64,000 nucleotides of DNA, taken from positions 9,899,817-9,963,816 of the forward strand of contig NW_024756914.1 of assembly GCF_018991925.1 (NCBI RefSeq), given 5' to 3'. Source of the stretch: Homarus americanus (taxonomy: Eukaryota; Arthropoda; Malacostraca; Decapoda; Nephropidae). Positions 51,343-62,487 of this stretch are shown in pieces (position 1 is the first letter of the stretch; each line of letters starts with the position of its first letter). The notes under the pieces are model-generated. The model did not search any database and was not told the origin of the DNA. It saw nothing but the letters and a program-made list of their open reading frames with translations. A program made the translations under genes and the position numbers.

Positions 51343-51380
<38 letters not shown>

Positions 51381-51794
51381 CTGTGGTGTGTGTGGGCTGT
51401 GGTGTGAGGTGTGCTGTGGTGTGTGTGTTTTGTGTGTGGGACACGTGGTGTGTGTGGGTTGTGGTGTGTGTGTCTGTGGTGTGGTGTGTGTAGGCTATGG
51501 TGTGTGGCAGGCTGGTGTGGCTGAGATGTGTGTGTTGTGGCGTGTGGGCTGGGGTGTGTGTGGTGGGCTGTGGTGTGTGTGCGGTGGTATGTGTGTGTGC
51601 TTGGGTGTTTTTGGGTTGTGGTTTTGTGTTGGTTGTGGTGTGTGTGGGCTCTGGTGGCCAATATTATTGTGCTGTGGAGTGTGTGTGTGGTGTGTATGTG
51701 TGTGTGCTTGGATGTTTGTGGGTTGTTGTTGTGTGGGTTGAGGTGTGTGTGTGCTGTGGTGTGTGTGTTTGTGTTGTGTTGTGTGTGGACTATG

Positions 51795-51825
<31 letters not shown>

Positions 51826-52001
51826 GGAGTGTGTGTGTGCTGTGATGTGTTTGTGCTGTGGTGTGTGGGCTGTGATGTGTGTGGGCTGGGGTGTGTGTTG
51901 GCTGTGGTGTGTGTGTGTGTCCGCTGTGCTGTGTGGGCTGTGGTGTGTGTTTGTGTTGTGGTGTGTGTGGGCTGTGGTGTGTGTGGTCTGGGGTGTGTGT
52001 G

Positions 52002-52002
<1 letters not shown>
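50651..52002 (+). repeat. GT-rich compound minisatellite, block 3 (1.35 kb)
   Basis: Same word family. Much shorter than blocks 1 and 2; it ends at the (TAA)n tail of the large CR1-like element. Confidence 0.97.

Positions 52003-52090
<88 letters not shown>
52003..52090 (-). repeat. (TAA)n tail of the CR1-like LINE (L4)
   Basis: About 29 uninterrupted TAA units on the plus strand, the longest of the four such tails in the window. Confidence 0.97.
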
Positions 52091-52092
<2 letters not shown>

Positions 52093-53420
52093 CGGTTTAT
52101 TAATAGAGTTTCAGCCGGTGGCTGAAAATATACAGACTTACATTTGATTTAGACATAATGATATAATATGCAGTGAATACATTTACAGGGCTGTACAGTA
52201 CATAAATCAGGATTTGTTTATTATTTTAACAATAGATGGGATGGTGCTGTTCTTATATCTATTGGTGCGGGCTCTTATGGGCTGTATTTTGTTGTAGTGG
52301 CGGACTGTGCGAGGTGGGTGGGGGGCTGCCGGTGGCAGGAGGATGGCGATGACACGGGTGGTGCAGTAGTCCCCTGCCAAACCTTTACAGTGCTTGGTGG
52401 TGGAGGTCACTGAGGGATGGCATTTCCAGGGTGGAGAGAGCGTTGGTGTAGCCGGAGTATTCTGCGCCGAGCATGATTCTGCAGGCCCTTTTCTGTACCT
52501 TCTCTAGCTGACGTTGTTGGGTGGAGTTGAGAGAAGACGACCAGGCTGGTGAGGCATACGTTAGTTTGGGGAGAATAAAGGCATTGTAGATGGTCCTCAG
52601 CTCTGACGTGGGTGTCCCAAGTGACCTAAGTCTTCGTAGCATGTAGAGACGGTACGAGGCTGCCTTGACTGTGATATTTACATGGGCCTTCCAGTCTAGT
52701 TTGTTGTCTATAGTTACACCCAGGAGTTTGGCAGACTGCACCAGCTGGAGAGGATGGGCACCCACTGTGACTGCTGGGGCTTGCACTGGAGTGGTGGCGG
52801 TATTGATGTGCATGACTACGGTTTTGGTGTGGTTGATGGTGACCTTGTTCTCCATAGTCCATGCCTGTAGCCTGTCCAGGGTGCCTTGTAGCGATGAGTA
52901 GTCTGGTGCGGTGTTGTCCACTGAAACCCCCACAGTGCAGTCATCCACGTACTTCCACCTGTGAGGAGTGTCCGATAGAGCGTCGTTGATCAGGATGAGG
53001 AAGCACAGTGGTCCCATCTTGGTCCCCTGGGGAACACCGAAGGTGAGGTGTTGGAATGTAGAGACCAAGCCCTGATACCTCACTGCTTGGCGACGTCCAC
53101 TCAAGAAATCAGTGAGCCATGAGACCAGGTTGGTGGGCAGCCCTAGTGCAATAGCCTTGTTGATAACAGTGCAGTGATCAACAAGGTTAAAGGCCTTCCT
53201 GAAGTCCACAAGGGCAACGGCCAGTGATGTCTTTCGTTTCTGCAAGTTTTTGTGCAGAAAATCCAGAAAGCTCACCAAGCAGTGTCATGTAGAGGAGGTC
53301 CTCATATTGCCAAATTGCTGTGAATCAATTGACTGATAGATACTGGCAAATGCCCACTCAAAAACAAAGTCCTCACAAACTAGACTGGGTATGGGGGTAA
53401 TGGCAACTGGCCTGAGGTCG
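52091..53420 (-). pseudogene. CR1-like LINE: C-terminal half of reverse transcriptase and 3' UTR
   Basis: A 297-codon open frame (53278-52385) with further RT to 53420 in the adjoining frame (DLRPVAITPIPSLVCEDF). RT blocks: VALVDFRKAFNLVDH, GVPQGTKMGPLCFLIL and KYVDDCTVGVSV (YVDD, both Asp present), then MENKVTINHTKT, KLLGVTIDNKLDWK and LPKLTYASPAWSSSL. After a frame change near 52385 the C-terminal tail RHYNKIQPIRARTNRYKN reaches a stop near 52207. The PQGT motif has Thr where Ser or Gly-Ser is common. The other half of this gene lies at 58651 and above because a Jockey-type element inserted at 53420. Confidence 0.85.
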
Positions 53421-53442
53421 GTTTTTTTTTTTTTTTTTTTTT
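53421..53442 (-). repeat. poly(A) tail of the nested Jockey-type LINE
   Basis: About 21 consecutive T on the plus strand, marking the 3' end of the minus-strand element. Confidence 0.9.
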
Positions 53443-53786
53443 AGGTTAAGATGGGGAAAGGATGGAAGGCATGCTGGGGCTCAAGGCACAGCCAGACATG
53501 AGGGATGGAGAAGTCACAACATATAGTCGTGGGGGGAAAGGTTGGAAAAGAAGTTTAATGAGTTAAATAGAGGGGGACGACACCCCTTGTTTTACATATT
53601 ACAGAGTTTGTTGGCTAACTAAGCTAACCTAGGATTTAGAATGAGGTTGCACAATTGTTATTTTAGTAGACAATGACTAGATTGATTTTACAATTACAAG
53701 TTTATTAACATCTTATACTGTATTACGTTATGGACTCACTTGATTGTGACTTGTTAAATGTGAATTTATATCATCTAAGTTTTAAT

Positions 53787-56592
53787 CTAAGGTGGATCAC
53801 TGCGACGGACATAGATGGATCGCGGGTTGGGTTGTTGTAGTGCGGGCAGACTCCGGGGCCACCAGGCGTGGGGTCTCCCTCCGTTGATGGCTTCCCCGCA
53901 TAGGTGGACTGGGATGTGAGGGTCGTCCAGGAGCTTGTCCCAAACCTTCTTCCCTAGGCGATGGAACCTGAAGTTGAGGGCTTCTGTTTTATTTCTTAGG
54001 TGGATGGTTTCCACTGTCTCCTGGTAGGGTGGCGCTTGGCCACTGGCTGACCTCAAACACTTGTTTTGGAAGCTCTGTAGTTGTTGTAGTCTAGTCTTCC
54101 CGAGTGTGACGAGTGATATAGATGGGTACTCCAACACAGGCCTCACCAGCGCCTTGTACAGGTGAACTTGTATCTTCTCAGGCATCAATTTAAAACGTTT
54201 TAATTTGGCTGCGGCGACTTTGGCTTTATTTAGTCTGTCCTTCACGTGGGGAATGATGCCCGTCCGAGAAATGATGAGGCCGAGCAACCTGCCTTGTTTA
54301 GAGTACTCAATCTCTTCGTCGTCGATCATCAATGGGGCCGGCTTGAATTTGGCTATGGGTATGACCTCAAATTTCGCTTTGTTTGTTTTTATTTTCCATT
54401 TATTTTCATACTCCGAGATCTCCTCTATTGCCCGAGCAGTGAGTCGCGCCATCCTTGCTGTGGACCTCCCTGGGCAGGTGACGATCTGTGTTACATCGTC
54501 GGCATACATGACGTACTCGCTGCCGACGATTGGGGGTGGCAGGTCAGCCGTGTAGAGTGTGTAAAGGGTTGGTGAGAGACAAGAGCCCTGAGGCACTCCG
54601 CTCGATAGTGAGAATTCTTCTCCAGAATGTTCTTGCATCTTGATTTTGGCTCTGTGGTCCATAATGAAGTTGCACAGCAGGCGCGTCAGATTTTCGGGTA
54701 GCCCCAGTTGTATGATCTTATACTGCAACCCTGCGTGCCAAACTTTGTCAAACGCCTTGCTGACGTCCCTTAGTACTATATTGCACTGCAGGCGGCCAGT
54801 CATGGCATTGGCGATCTGCTCGTAGGCCTGAGCTATGGCGGTGGATGTGCCACGGTACTGGCGGAAGCCGAACTGGCGGGGATTATGCGCGTCTTCGTCC
54901 TCCAGATACATCCGCAATCGCTTGTTGACTATTTTTTCGAAGATTTTGGCAGGTACCTCTAGCAGCGATATTGGTCGAAAGTTTTCGACTTTCTTTGGAG
55001 GCTTCCCTGCTTTTGGTATGAGGCGAATAACGGCGATTTTGAACATCTTAGGGAAGTATCCAGAGGCGAGGCAGGCGTTGCATATATGAGCAAGCCTCTC
55101 TATCATGTTGTCGGGTAGTTGAGCCAGGATCGTCTTGTTAATGTGACTTTGACCAGGTGATTTGTTTTTAAACCCTTTTATGACGGCTGACACATATGCA
55201 GGAACTATGCCCTCCGTCAGGTAGATTACGTCCACCAGTCTAGTGAAGTCAGTCCGTGGGAGCGGCTGGAGCAGGTGCTGATGGTCCTGCAACTGACCTA
55301 AAATGTCCTCCTCAAACTCCCTGTCGAAGCCCTCATTCTCCTGTTCACTAATGGTAAATATCTTTCGTAAATATCGCCGATGTAGTTGTTCTTGGTTTTC
55401 TTCCTCGAATGTTTTTACGTTGTTTTGGTCGAGCAGGTAAGGGACCGTGCTTGAGGTGGAACCCATCAGTCGCTTGATCCCTTTCCAGAATGCAGCAGAA
55501 TCGCGGTAATTGTTGGCTGCCTCCCACACCAAGGCGGCCCACTTTTTTTTCATGTAGACGTTTGCTCTCGTGCTGGATGTCCGTCTGTAGCTCTCGGTAC
55601 CGGTCTCTCAGCTCCTGCGTCCACCCGCCGATACTGGCTAGCTGTCTCACGTGAGCGTACTGGACACTGAGCTGCCTCAGCTGGTGACTAGTGTGAGGAT
55701 GGGGAATGGTCCTGTAACTGGTGGTCGGGATGTTGTTGTCCATCTCCGTCTTCACATCCTTATACCATTGTTCGACCGCGTCGTCGATGTCATTGGGGCT
55801 GGCTTCTTCCAGGTTTCTCCCCTGCTTGAGACTGAGAGACTCCTTGAAGGAGTCCCAGTCTGCCCGTTTGAGGTTTGACCTGATGTTGGCGCGGATCATA
55901 ATGGGATTGGATGAGAGCGTCACGACGACTGGCAGGTGATCGCTGGTACTGATGGGTCCGGCGGTAACGTGCCTGTTTAGGACGGCCTCGTTGTTAGAGA
56001 GGATTATGTCGGGTGTTGTGGCACTGGCACATCTGATCAATGTCGGGAAATCTGGCCCGAGGTGTTGCAGTTTTCCCCTTCTGACGTTGTTCTCATTACC
56101 GTGTCCTAGTATGGCGTGGCGCGCATTTAAGTCCCCTATGATGTATGTTGGTTTTCTTTGGCATAGCAACTGGTTTAGGTCTTGTTCGGGTAAGTAAAGA
56201 CGTCTGGGAGGTAGGTACATTGTGCATATGATAACAGGTCCCCTAGTTGTCTCCACCTGCACTCCCACAACTGAATCCTCGAAGTCTGGCAACACTCTGT
56301 GACTCAGACGTGACCTGACGGCCACAGCGACACCATCGTTCAGCTCACCCATCATGTTCCTCTGGTATACAGTGTAGCCAAAAATTTTCAGCTTACTTTC
56401 GTCCTTTATGCCCATACTGTTTAACAGAATAATGTCTGGGTCTAATTGATAGTATAAGTAAGACAGTTTGTTACGTCTATTAAGGGACCAGTGTAGGACA
56501 TTATGTTGGACAATTTTCATCCTGCTAACGACTGCCATTACGGAGACTGTAGCTTGGGGCGTCGCTTGGAGTGTTTGCTCGGCTTCTGCCAT
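53787..56592 (-). pseudogene. Jockey-type ORF2: endonuclease and reverse transcriptase, one frameshift
   Basis: Two frames that join near 55545: 56592-55550 and 55550-53787. The endonuclease has MKIVQHNVLHWSLNRR, PDIILLNSMG, YIIGDLNARHAILGH (GD-N motif) and STSDHLPVVV. At the position where most members have a Glu or His, NSMG is seen. The RT has LRDVSKAFDKVW, SSGVPQGSCLSPTLY and YVMYADDVTQIV (YADD intact), then KLKRFKLMPEKIQVHLYKAL. There is no RNase H, as expected for Jockey. The only evident break is an indel in a run of eight A (plus-strand T8 at 55543-55550), so the frame may be intact in the source genome. The start lies close to or overlaps the end of ORF1. Confidence 0.88.
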
Positions 56593-58157
56593 TTCTAGGG
56601 GGACGGAACTTCTTAGCAGAACCCTCGGACATCTGCTTGTCAGTCAATGGCGGGCCCTCGAACTTCTCGTCACCCGTGTACAGGAAGGGGTTCAGGTCCT
56701 GGGCCTGCGTGTCGTGGTAATCAACTGACGCTGCAGCTCGAGGGTCTTGTTCCTCTGTGGAGTGAGTCGTCATCATCTGGTCGCAACCATTGACTGTGGT
56801 TGCAGTCCGATGGTCACTGTCGTCGCTGGGAGTGCATGTAATGGGATCGCGGGCATTTACGGTGTCGTTGGAGCTGTGATCCCAGGGGGACTGATTGCCA
56901 CGTCGGGATTGCGGTTATACTGACTTTTGCCTAAGTCAAGGAGGTCATGGTCTATTTCTGGCGTGGGTTGAGGTCGTCGATAAGTCGTTGAGTGGGTTAC
57001 TGCCTTAAGGATTTCTTTTGAAGGGACTTTGTCGCTTATTTCAACAGGTGCAATGTTGTTCCTGGTTAGTGTCTCGTTGAGGTGTTTCGAGAATGAACCT
57101 GGATGAACCATGTTCATGTGATGGGCATGCAGGTAAGACAAGTATATAGTGGTGGCTTTGGACTCGTCCAGCTGTGGAGAGGAGACGCTCCTGATGCTCT
57201 CAGCCACTGCGTCCCTCATGGCGCCCAGTGACTCAGTAACTGCCTGTTTTATTGAGTCCTTGATGGTTCTTATCTCTGATTGCAGGACTTCCATGGTCTC
57301 GCTGACATTGTTGAGCTTTTGGGAGTCTGCTTGAGTTTTTTTAGAGCGTCTTTTAGGGTTTGGCTGTAAGCCATGATCGTCGACTGAGTGGTCCCTTCTA
57401 TGGTGTTAGAAATTTCCCTGGTTTCTTTTTGTTTGGTAATTTCGGTCATTTTCTTCTCTGTTTCTTGAAGTACCTGTTTCCTGACCAGGCAGGTGGCAGA
57501 GAAGGTCCTGTGGTCACCCTCGCAGACGACACACTTTTTTATGGTGCTACGGCAGTCTTTGTAGAAGTGCTGATCAGATGAACACTCAGAGCATATGACC
57601 CCTTGCATGGGGCAGTTCTTGGTCATGTGGTCATTGTATTTATAGCACTTCATACATTGTTGGATGGGCGTATACTTTTCATATTCTATTTGGTGGGATG
57701 AGATGGAAGTGCCATATGCATAGAGCCCTTTCTCCTTCATTCTTTTTGCATCCGTTGTGTCTGCAAAGCGAACCTTGATTATATTATGGGCATACATTGG
57801 ATACACCTCCACAACCTTGACATTGTTTTGCTTTTGTATTTCATCTCTTATTTCTTCTGCGTTATTTTCCACTACATCTTTGTCTAACTTCTTACATACA
57901 AGGGTGAGTTTGGCGCCGTATTCCCGTGGGACAATGACCTCATAACCGTTGGTTTTCATTTTGTCCATGGTACTAGACTTAAGTAGTTTATCAGCATCTT
58001 CATCTGTTTCTGTGAGGATGATGTAGCCATCTCTCAGATCCACAAGTCTATTTATTCTCACCCTTAGGTCGCTGAATAGCCTTTTTAGCCCTATCCGAGA
58101 CCCCTGGGTCGGGGTTCCGGAGATCTTCACTCTCACTTTGGCCATGGTCAGTAACAT
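56525..58157 (-). pseudogene. Jockey-type ORF1 (Gag-like), two frameshifts
   Basis: Frame 1 (58157-57270) starts MLLTMAKVRVKISG; the second Met, directly after, may be the true start. It includes an RNA-binding-like domain and the cysteine clusters CMKCYKYNDHMTKNC, CSECSSDQHFYKDC and CVVCEGDHRTFSATC at about residues 168-222. Frame 2 (57294-56857) has a coiled-coil-like start (MEVLQSEIRTIKDSIKQ) and the helical AHHMNMVHPGSF block. Frame 3 (56776-56525) is a polar tail. The breaks are near 57280 and 56857. It would bind element RNA. Overall it aligns with the ORF1 at 30682-32231 but not with the KKLNLLVL type at 8907 and 34203. Confidence 0.85.
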
Positions 58158-58650
58158 ACATGAATGAATGAATGAAAATTCTACCTAATCTGTCCACCTC
58201 AGCTAAACCCCATGGATGCCGCTCCTTCTGTCCGCTTGCTGGGCGAGTAAAGACGGGTCTGGGGGTAGGGTGAACAGACAATCCCCTGACGGGGGCCTAG
58301 CCAAGCCCTAACACCTAGCAGTGACAGGTTATGAAGCACTGTCGAATTCCTAACAGAAAATGTTGCCACCCTTACTGTCTCGACTCAGCAGCCCTCTGAG
58401 GGCCCCCCTTGAGGCTCTGCCGGCAGGGATCGCGTCGTTACCAAACAGCAGGGACTCTAGGCGAAAGGATAGGATAGGGAAGAAGCGCAGTGTACAAGAA
58501 TAATGATATCCATATACAACTACATGATAAAGCAGTCAGAACGGACCCAACGCGAAAAACAAGGCAGACAGTGGTAACGGTCAGCGATTTGAACTGAGCA
58601 GGAAGCGACGCGTAGCACGTCCGCTCGCTATGAAGGTTGGGTGAGCTCTG

Positions 58651-59385
58651 GCGGAGGTCGTTCGGGGACTGTGGGGTGGTGACCTTGGGGATGGGGGTGA
58701 CAAATGCGGTTTTCCATTCATTAGGGCATTTGCTTTGTCTGAGGGATGCATTAATAATAGAACAGAGGGGGGTGGCAAGTTCGACTGCAAACTTCTTGTA
58801 TATTTTTATTGGGAGGTCAATTGGGGTTGTGGAGCGTTTGGATTTAAATTTCAGGAGTTTGTTGGCGATTTCATATGGTTGGACACTGGGAGGGGGGGAG
58901 GGGGAAGGTAAGTAAGCTGGGAGGAGAGTGAGGTCAAGACTGGGTAAGGTATGACATATGGTAGCAAAATGGTTATTAATTATCTCAGCTGCCTCCTCAC
59001 TAGGTAAATGTGAGATGAAAGGAAGTGTGGGAGACTGACGGTTGAGACCACAGAGATCTTTTACCTTGGAGTACCACTGACCGATGCCGACTTCCTTGAG
59101 GCCGTGCACTTTCCTGGGATAATAAGTCTTCTTGGCAGATTTGATTTCCCTGATGACCTGGTTACGTAGACTTTTGTACGGGCGATTGTTGGTGTAGTAT
59201 GCCTTGTTGCGCTGCTCAATAAGTCTTTTTATGGGGGGCGTAATCCACGGGACATCAACGGGGTGGATCCTCAGTGTTTTGGCTGGAAAGAAGTGGTGGT
59301 AGGCTTTGGTGATAGTGTCCAGGTAATTATCCCATTTGTTCTGCACATCGTCTACCGTGATCACTTCAGTCCAGGGATACCGGGT
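58651..59385 (-). pseudogene. CR1-like LINE: linker and N-terminal RT part
   Basis: Open from about 59385 to the Jockey insertion. Pieces: VDDVQNKWDNYLDTI, ITPPIKRLIEQRNKAYY, SEEAAEIINNHFATICHT, PIDLPIKIYKKFAVELATPL, NASLRQSKCPNEWKTAFVTP and IPKVTTPQSPNDLR. This is the segment between the endonuclease and the RT fingers in CR1/L2-type LINEs. Its continuation is at 53420, beyond the Jockey-type insert. The remaining codons of the open frame after NDLR (to 58438) belong to the 5' UTR of the inserted element. Confidence 0.85.
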
Positions 59386-59389
59386 TATC

Positions 59390-59775
59390 CATTGTCATTC
59401 TTCGCTGCACCGACTCTAGTGAATTTATATCCATTCTATAATAGGGGCACCAGAACTGAACCGCATAATCGAGGTGCGGCCTGACTAGCGCAAGATATAG
59501 TTGCAATAAGACCTCTGCACTCTTGTTACTTACACTTGTAGATATAAAACCCAATACTCTGTTTGCCTTATTTCGAACATTAACGCACTGTTTTCTAGGC
59601 CGTAGGTCCGGGCTTACAAGTACCCCTAGGTCTCTTTCACAAATCGACTTCTCTAGGTTGATGTTGTTAAGGCTGTATACATTATAAGTATTTGTTCTTC
59701 CAATATTAAGTACGCTGCACTTGCTGGTGTTGAATTTCATTTGCCATTTTTCAGACAATGAGGGAGGCAAGCTGG
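59390..59775 (-). pseudogene. foreign LINE RT C-terminal fragment within the CR1-like LINE
   Basis: In frame with the flanking endonuclease but out of place: KWQMKFNTSKCSVLNIGR, ICERDLGVLVSPDLRPRKQC, VLLQLYLALVRPHLDYAVQF and MDINSLESVQRR are RT C-terminal motifs, found here between an endonuclease and an RT linker. It looks like a second, unrelated LINE piece inserted into or replacing part of the endonuclease, keeping its orientation. Confidence 0.75.
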
Positions 59776-60165
59776 CGGTGGGAGTGACCTGAACCCACAA
59801 GGCTTCTACATCTTCAGGTACATTAATACCTAGGGGTGATGGTTTAAGGTCACTGCGACAGTACAGAACTACACCACCACCTCTTCTGTCCTTTCTAAGG
59901 TGGAGAAATACTTCATAGTTTTCTATGGCACATATCTCAGGAACAATTTGCCACGCCTCGGTAATCGCCACAATACCTGCACCAACTGCCTTCACTGTGA
60001 CACTGACCTCCTCCACCTTGTTGCATAAAGATGTGACATTGGACAGCAGTAGGGATGGTAGGCTGTACCATAGTCGCGGCACTTCATAGCGAGTACACTG
60101 TCTTTCAAGTACTGGTTTGACTTTCCTATGCTTGTGCGGTGTGATGATAGGGATTCGTCTGGGAA
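59776..60165 (-). pseudogene. CR1-like LINE: N-terminal part of endonuclease
   Basis: Reads SLPSLLLSNVTSLCNKVEE, VAITEAWQIVPEI (the catalytic Glu position), LHLRKDRRGGGVVLYCRS and EDVEALWVQVTPTASLP. This is the first half of an apurinic-type endonuclease of the CR1/L2 kind. The GDFN and SDH parts are missing, lost at the junction with the RT fragment at 59775. Its 5' side abuts GT-rich repeat at 60166. Confidence 0.8.
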
Positions 60166-60365
60166 TGCAGTGTGTGTGTGTGTGTGTGATGTGGTGTGTG
60201 TGTGTGTGTGTGTGTGTGATGTGGTGTGTGTGTGTTGTGGTGTGTGTGTGCTGTGTTGTGTGTGGGCTGTGGTGTGTGTGGTGTGTGCTGTGGTGTGTGT
60301 GGGCTTTGGTGTGTGTGGGCTGTGGTGTGTGTGTGTGCTGTGTTGTGTGTGGGCTGGGGGTGGGC
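60166..60365 (+). repeat. GT-rich compound minisatellite, detached 200-bp block
   Basis: Same words as in 35281-52002 (GTGGGCTGTGGTGTGTGTG, TGTGCTGTGTTGTGTGTG). It lies between the CR1-like endonuclease and the truncated Gypsy-2 RT, on the same strand as the main arrays. Confidence 0.95.
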
Positions 60366-61600
60366 AGAGGGAACGCATCGCGTACCGTGACCATATTTAA
60401 GTCACGAAAGTCAATGCACAACCTCAGCGTCTCGTCCTTTTTCCTCACTACTACAATGGCGGCAGAGTACGGACTCTCACTATGCTGAATTACTCCCTGA
60501 TCTAACAGCTGGCTAATGTGCTGCTTCACCTCTGGTACCTGGTTTGGAGGGATCCTCCGATATGGCACCCTAACTGGCCTGTCTGTGGTCACTGGGATCT
60601 CATGCTGAACCCCAATAGCCTTTCCTATGGGCTGGCCCTCTCCTTCAAAAATATCACTAAACTCCTCTATTAAACCCCTAACTGCAAGCTCTTGTTCCTC
60701 ATTCATTTTCTCCGTGTGCACTTTGACCTCCGTATGGGCATCCGGTTGAACTGTCCTCACATACACCTCCTCACTGATGTCTGCCTCGACTTCCGTCCCA
60801 GAAGCCACTTTCCCAATCCGCCAATTGCCCCTCAAGTTCCTATGACGATCAGACAGATTTACCACCACCACCTGGGTCATGCCTCTCACCACTCTTACAG
60901 CTGTCGGCAACACTATCACACCCTCTGGCATCCAACCTTCATCCTCCATTGTTAGAGGCTCAATTACTACTTCTTTGTTAGCTACCTGGCTTAATGAGGG
61001 AACACATACTGACAGCAACCGAGTACTCCGGGGAGGAATGGTTGGGCTTTTCTTCCTCTCCGTCATACAATACCCCAGGCTGATGGCCTCTATTGCACAT
61101 AACTGCCTAACCTCATGCAAGCAATTTTCCCACTGAGCTGTGCTCCTGGCTTCCCTGCACAAGTGATACATGTGCGGCCAGATATCCGCAACCTCCCCTA
61201 GCACATTCATCCCCAACAACCCAACATGCAATTGCCCCTTACCCTGGGTCTCAATCCCTGGACAAACCAACAGCCCCACATCAGTGACTTCCACCCCACA
61301 TACGACCATAGTGACCCGAATACACCTCACACACGGCACTGGAATCCCTGACGCCCCTTTTACCCTTATTCGAGTGGGCTGTAACACCACGCCTGCAGGC
61401 TCCAGCTCCCGACGGTAGAAGTGTTCATCAATTAACGACACTTCTGCCCCAGTATCTGCTAAACCCCACATTTCACGACCCGCTACCAGCACCGAAACCT
61501 TAGGACACTCTGCTTTCAGCCTTAAGGTACCTTCTGTCGTGATTAAATTTGTGATGCGGACCACGCTTGACCATGGGTCCGCTCTCTCTTGGTTCATAAC
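60366..61600 (-). pseudogene. Gypsy-2 pol: protease and start of RT, truncated
   Basis: Open from 61597. The protease shows MWGLADTGAEVSLID near residue 44, so the catalytic Asp-Thr-Gly is intact, with a GLLGMNVL motif later. A long spacer follows, then the RT entry: FEGEGQPIGKAIGVQHEI, RVPYRRIPPNQVPEVKQHI, SPYSAAIVVVRKKDETLRLC and IDFRDLNMVTVRDAFPLP. The RT stops at PLP, where GT-rich sequence takes over; palm, RNase H and integrase are absent. This is a different Gypsy lineage from Gypsy-1 judging by its DTG context and RT entry. It overlaps gag slightly in another frame. Confidence 0.88.
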
Positions 61601-61614
61601 ATCGCCGGTGGAAT

Positions 61615-62427
61615 TTATTGGTGAGGCCAGGAACGGTTGGCGGGGACTGCCTGGCCTTGACCATTTCCCGACCCCCAGTTCCGATTGTTATTTTCAACTC
61701 GATACTGGCCATTGGCCACGTATCCCCTTGGGACACTCTCTCCTGGTCCAGACCTGTTCATGCAATTGAAACTAAGGTGGCCCTCTTGTCCACACGCATA
61801 GCACATCGGGAGAATCGAGCCCCCAGCCTGCGGTTCGTTCTCTCTTCCCTTAGTCAGCGATACCTCCCTCAAAGCCGCTTGTTTTTGTTCCGCCTCTCTC
61901 AGCCCCGTGATCCACTCATCTAGACTATGGTGAGGATACTTCTGGATCTCCTCCAATAACCACATACGGCTTTTTTCCTCCTTGAGGCCCCGAGTGATTG
62001 CATCTCCCAACAGGGCCTTATCATATTTATGTCCATGGTGGTTCAACTCATCGTTTAAATCGAGCATAGCATCATAATATTCAAGAAGCGTTTCGTTGCT
62101 CCGTTGTTTCCGATTCATCACCTTCTGAATGGCGTCGTACGTGGCCGTCTGCCCGCCGTATTGCTGCTTCAAATAACAAGTTAATTCGTCTACGGTTTCC
62201 CAGTCTCTGCATGCATTGTATACACGATCTCCAGCAGGCCCCGCAAGATGCCTGATTATGAATTGGATTCGACCGACTTCGTCTCCGTCTAGCAGCATGA
62301 GGGTTCGGTCAACCTCTCTTAACCACTTCCCTACCTCTACTCCTGGCCTACCGTCGAACTTAGACATGGTCAACCCAGCCCCGAGACTAGTTCCCTCTCT
62401 ACTATTGTGTCTCCTCATCTCCCACAT
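61615..62427 (-). CDS. Gypsy-2 gag, intact frame
   Basis: A 270-codon frame with an ATG at 62427; a second Met (MSKFDGRPGVEVGKWL, about 62370) is a likelier start by similarity. A capsid-like helical region covers residues 20-170 (WLREVDRTLMLL, YLKQQYGGQTATYDAIQKV, LLEYYDAMLDLNDELN). One CCHC zinc knuckle, CYACGQEGHLSFNC, lies near residue 213, and the tail is Gly/Asn-rich. It would assemble the particle and bind RNA. The pol frame follows at 61600 in another frame. No LTR or primer site in the right orientation lies upstream, so it is an isolated internal piece. Confidence 0.85.
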   Translation of the reverse strand: MWEMRRHNSREGTSLGAGLTMSKFDGRPGVEVGKWLREVDRTLMLLDGDEVGRIQFIIRHLAGPAGDRVYNACRDWETVDELTCYLKQQYGGQTATYDAIQKVMNRKQRSNETLLEYYDAMLDLNDELNHHGHKYDKALLGDAITRGLKEEKSRMWLLEEIQKYPHHSLDEWITGLREAEQKQAALREVSLTKGRENEPQAGGSILPMCYACGQEGHLSFNCMNRSGPGESVPRGYVANGQYRVENNNRNWGSGNGQGQAVPANRSWPHQ

Positions 62428-62487
62428 TGTCTCATCATGCTGTATTTAATACTGTGTATTTACCCTATCACGCATTGTGAGTCTCTA

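Larger units (their letters stand above)
53421..58653 (-). mobile_element. nearly full-length Jockey-type LINE nested in the CR1-like LINE
   Basis: On the minus strand: 5' UTR (58653-58158) starting near CAGAGCTCACCCAACC, ORF1 (58157-56525), ORF2 (56592-53787), 3' UTR and a poly(A) tail (about 21 T at 53422-53442 on the plus strand). The word GAGGTCG occurs at 53414-53420 and 58654-58660 and is the likely target duplication. The interrupted host frame reads ...SPNDLR on one side and DLRPVAITP on the other. It is the youngest-looking LINE here. Confidence 0.9.
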
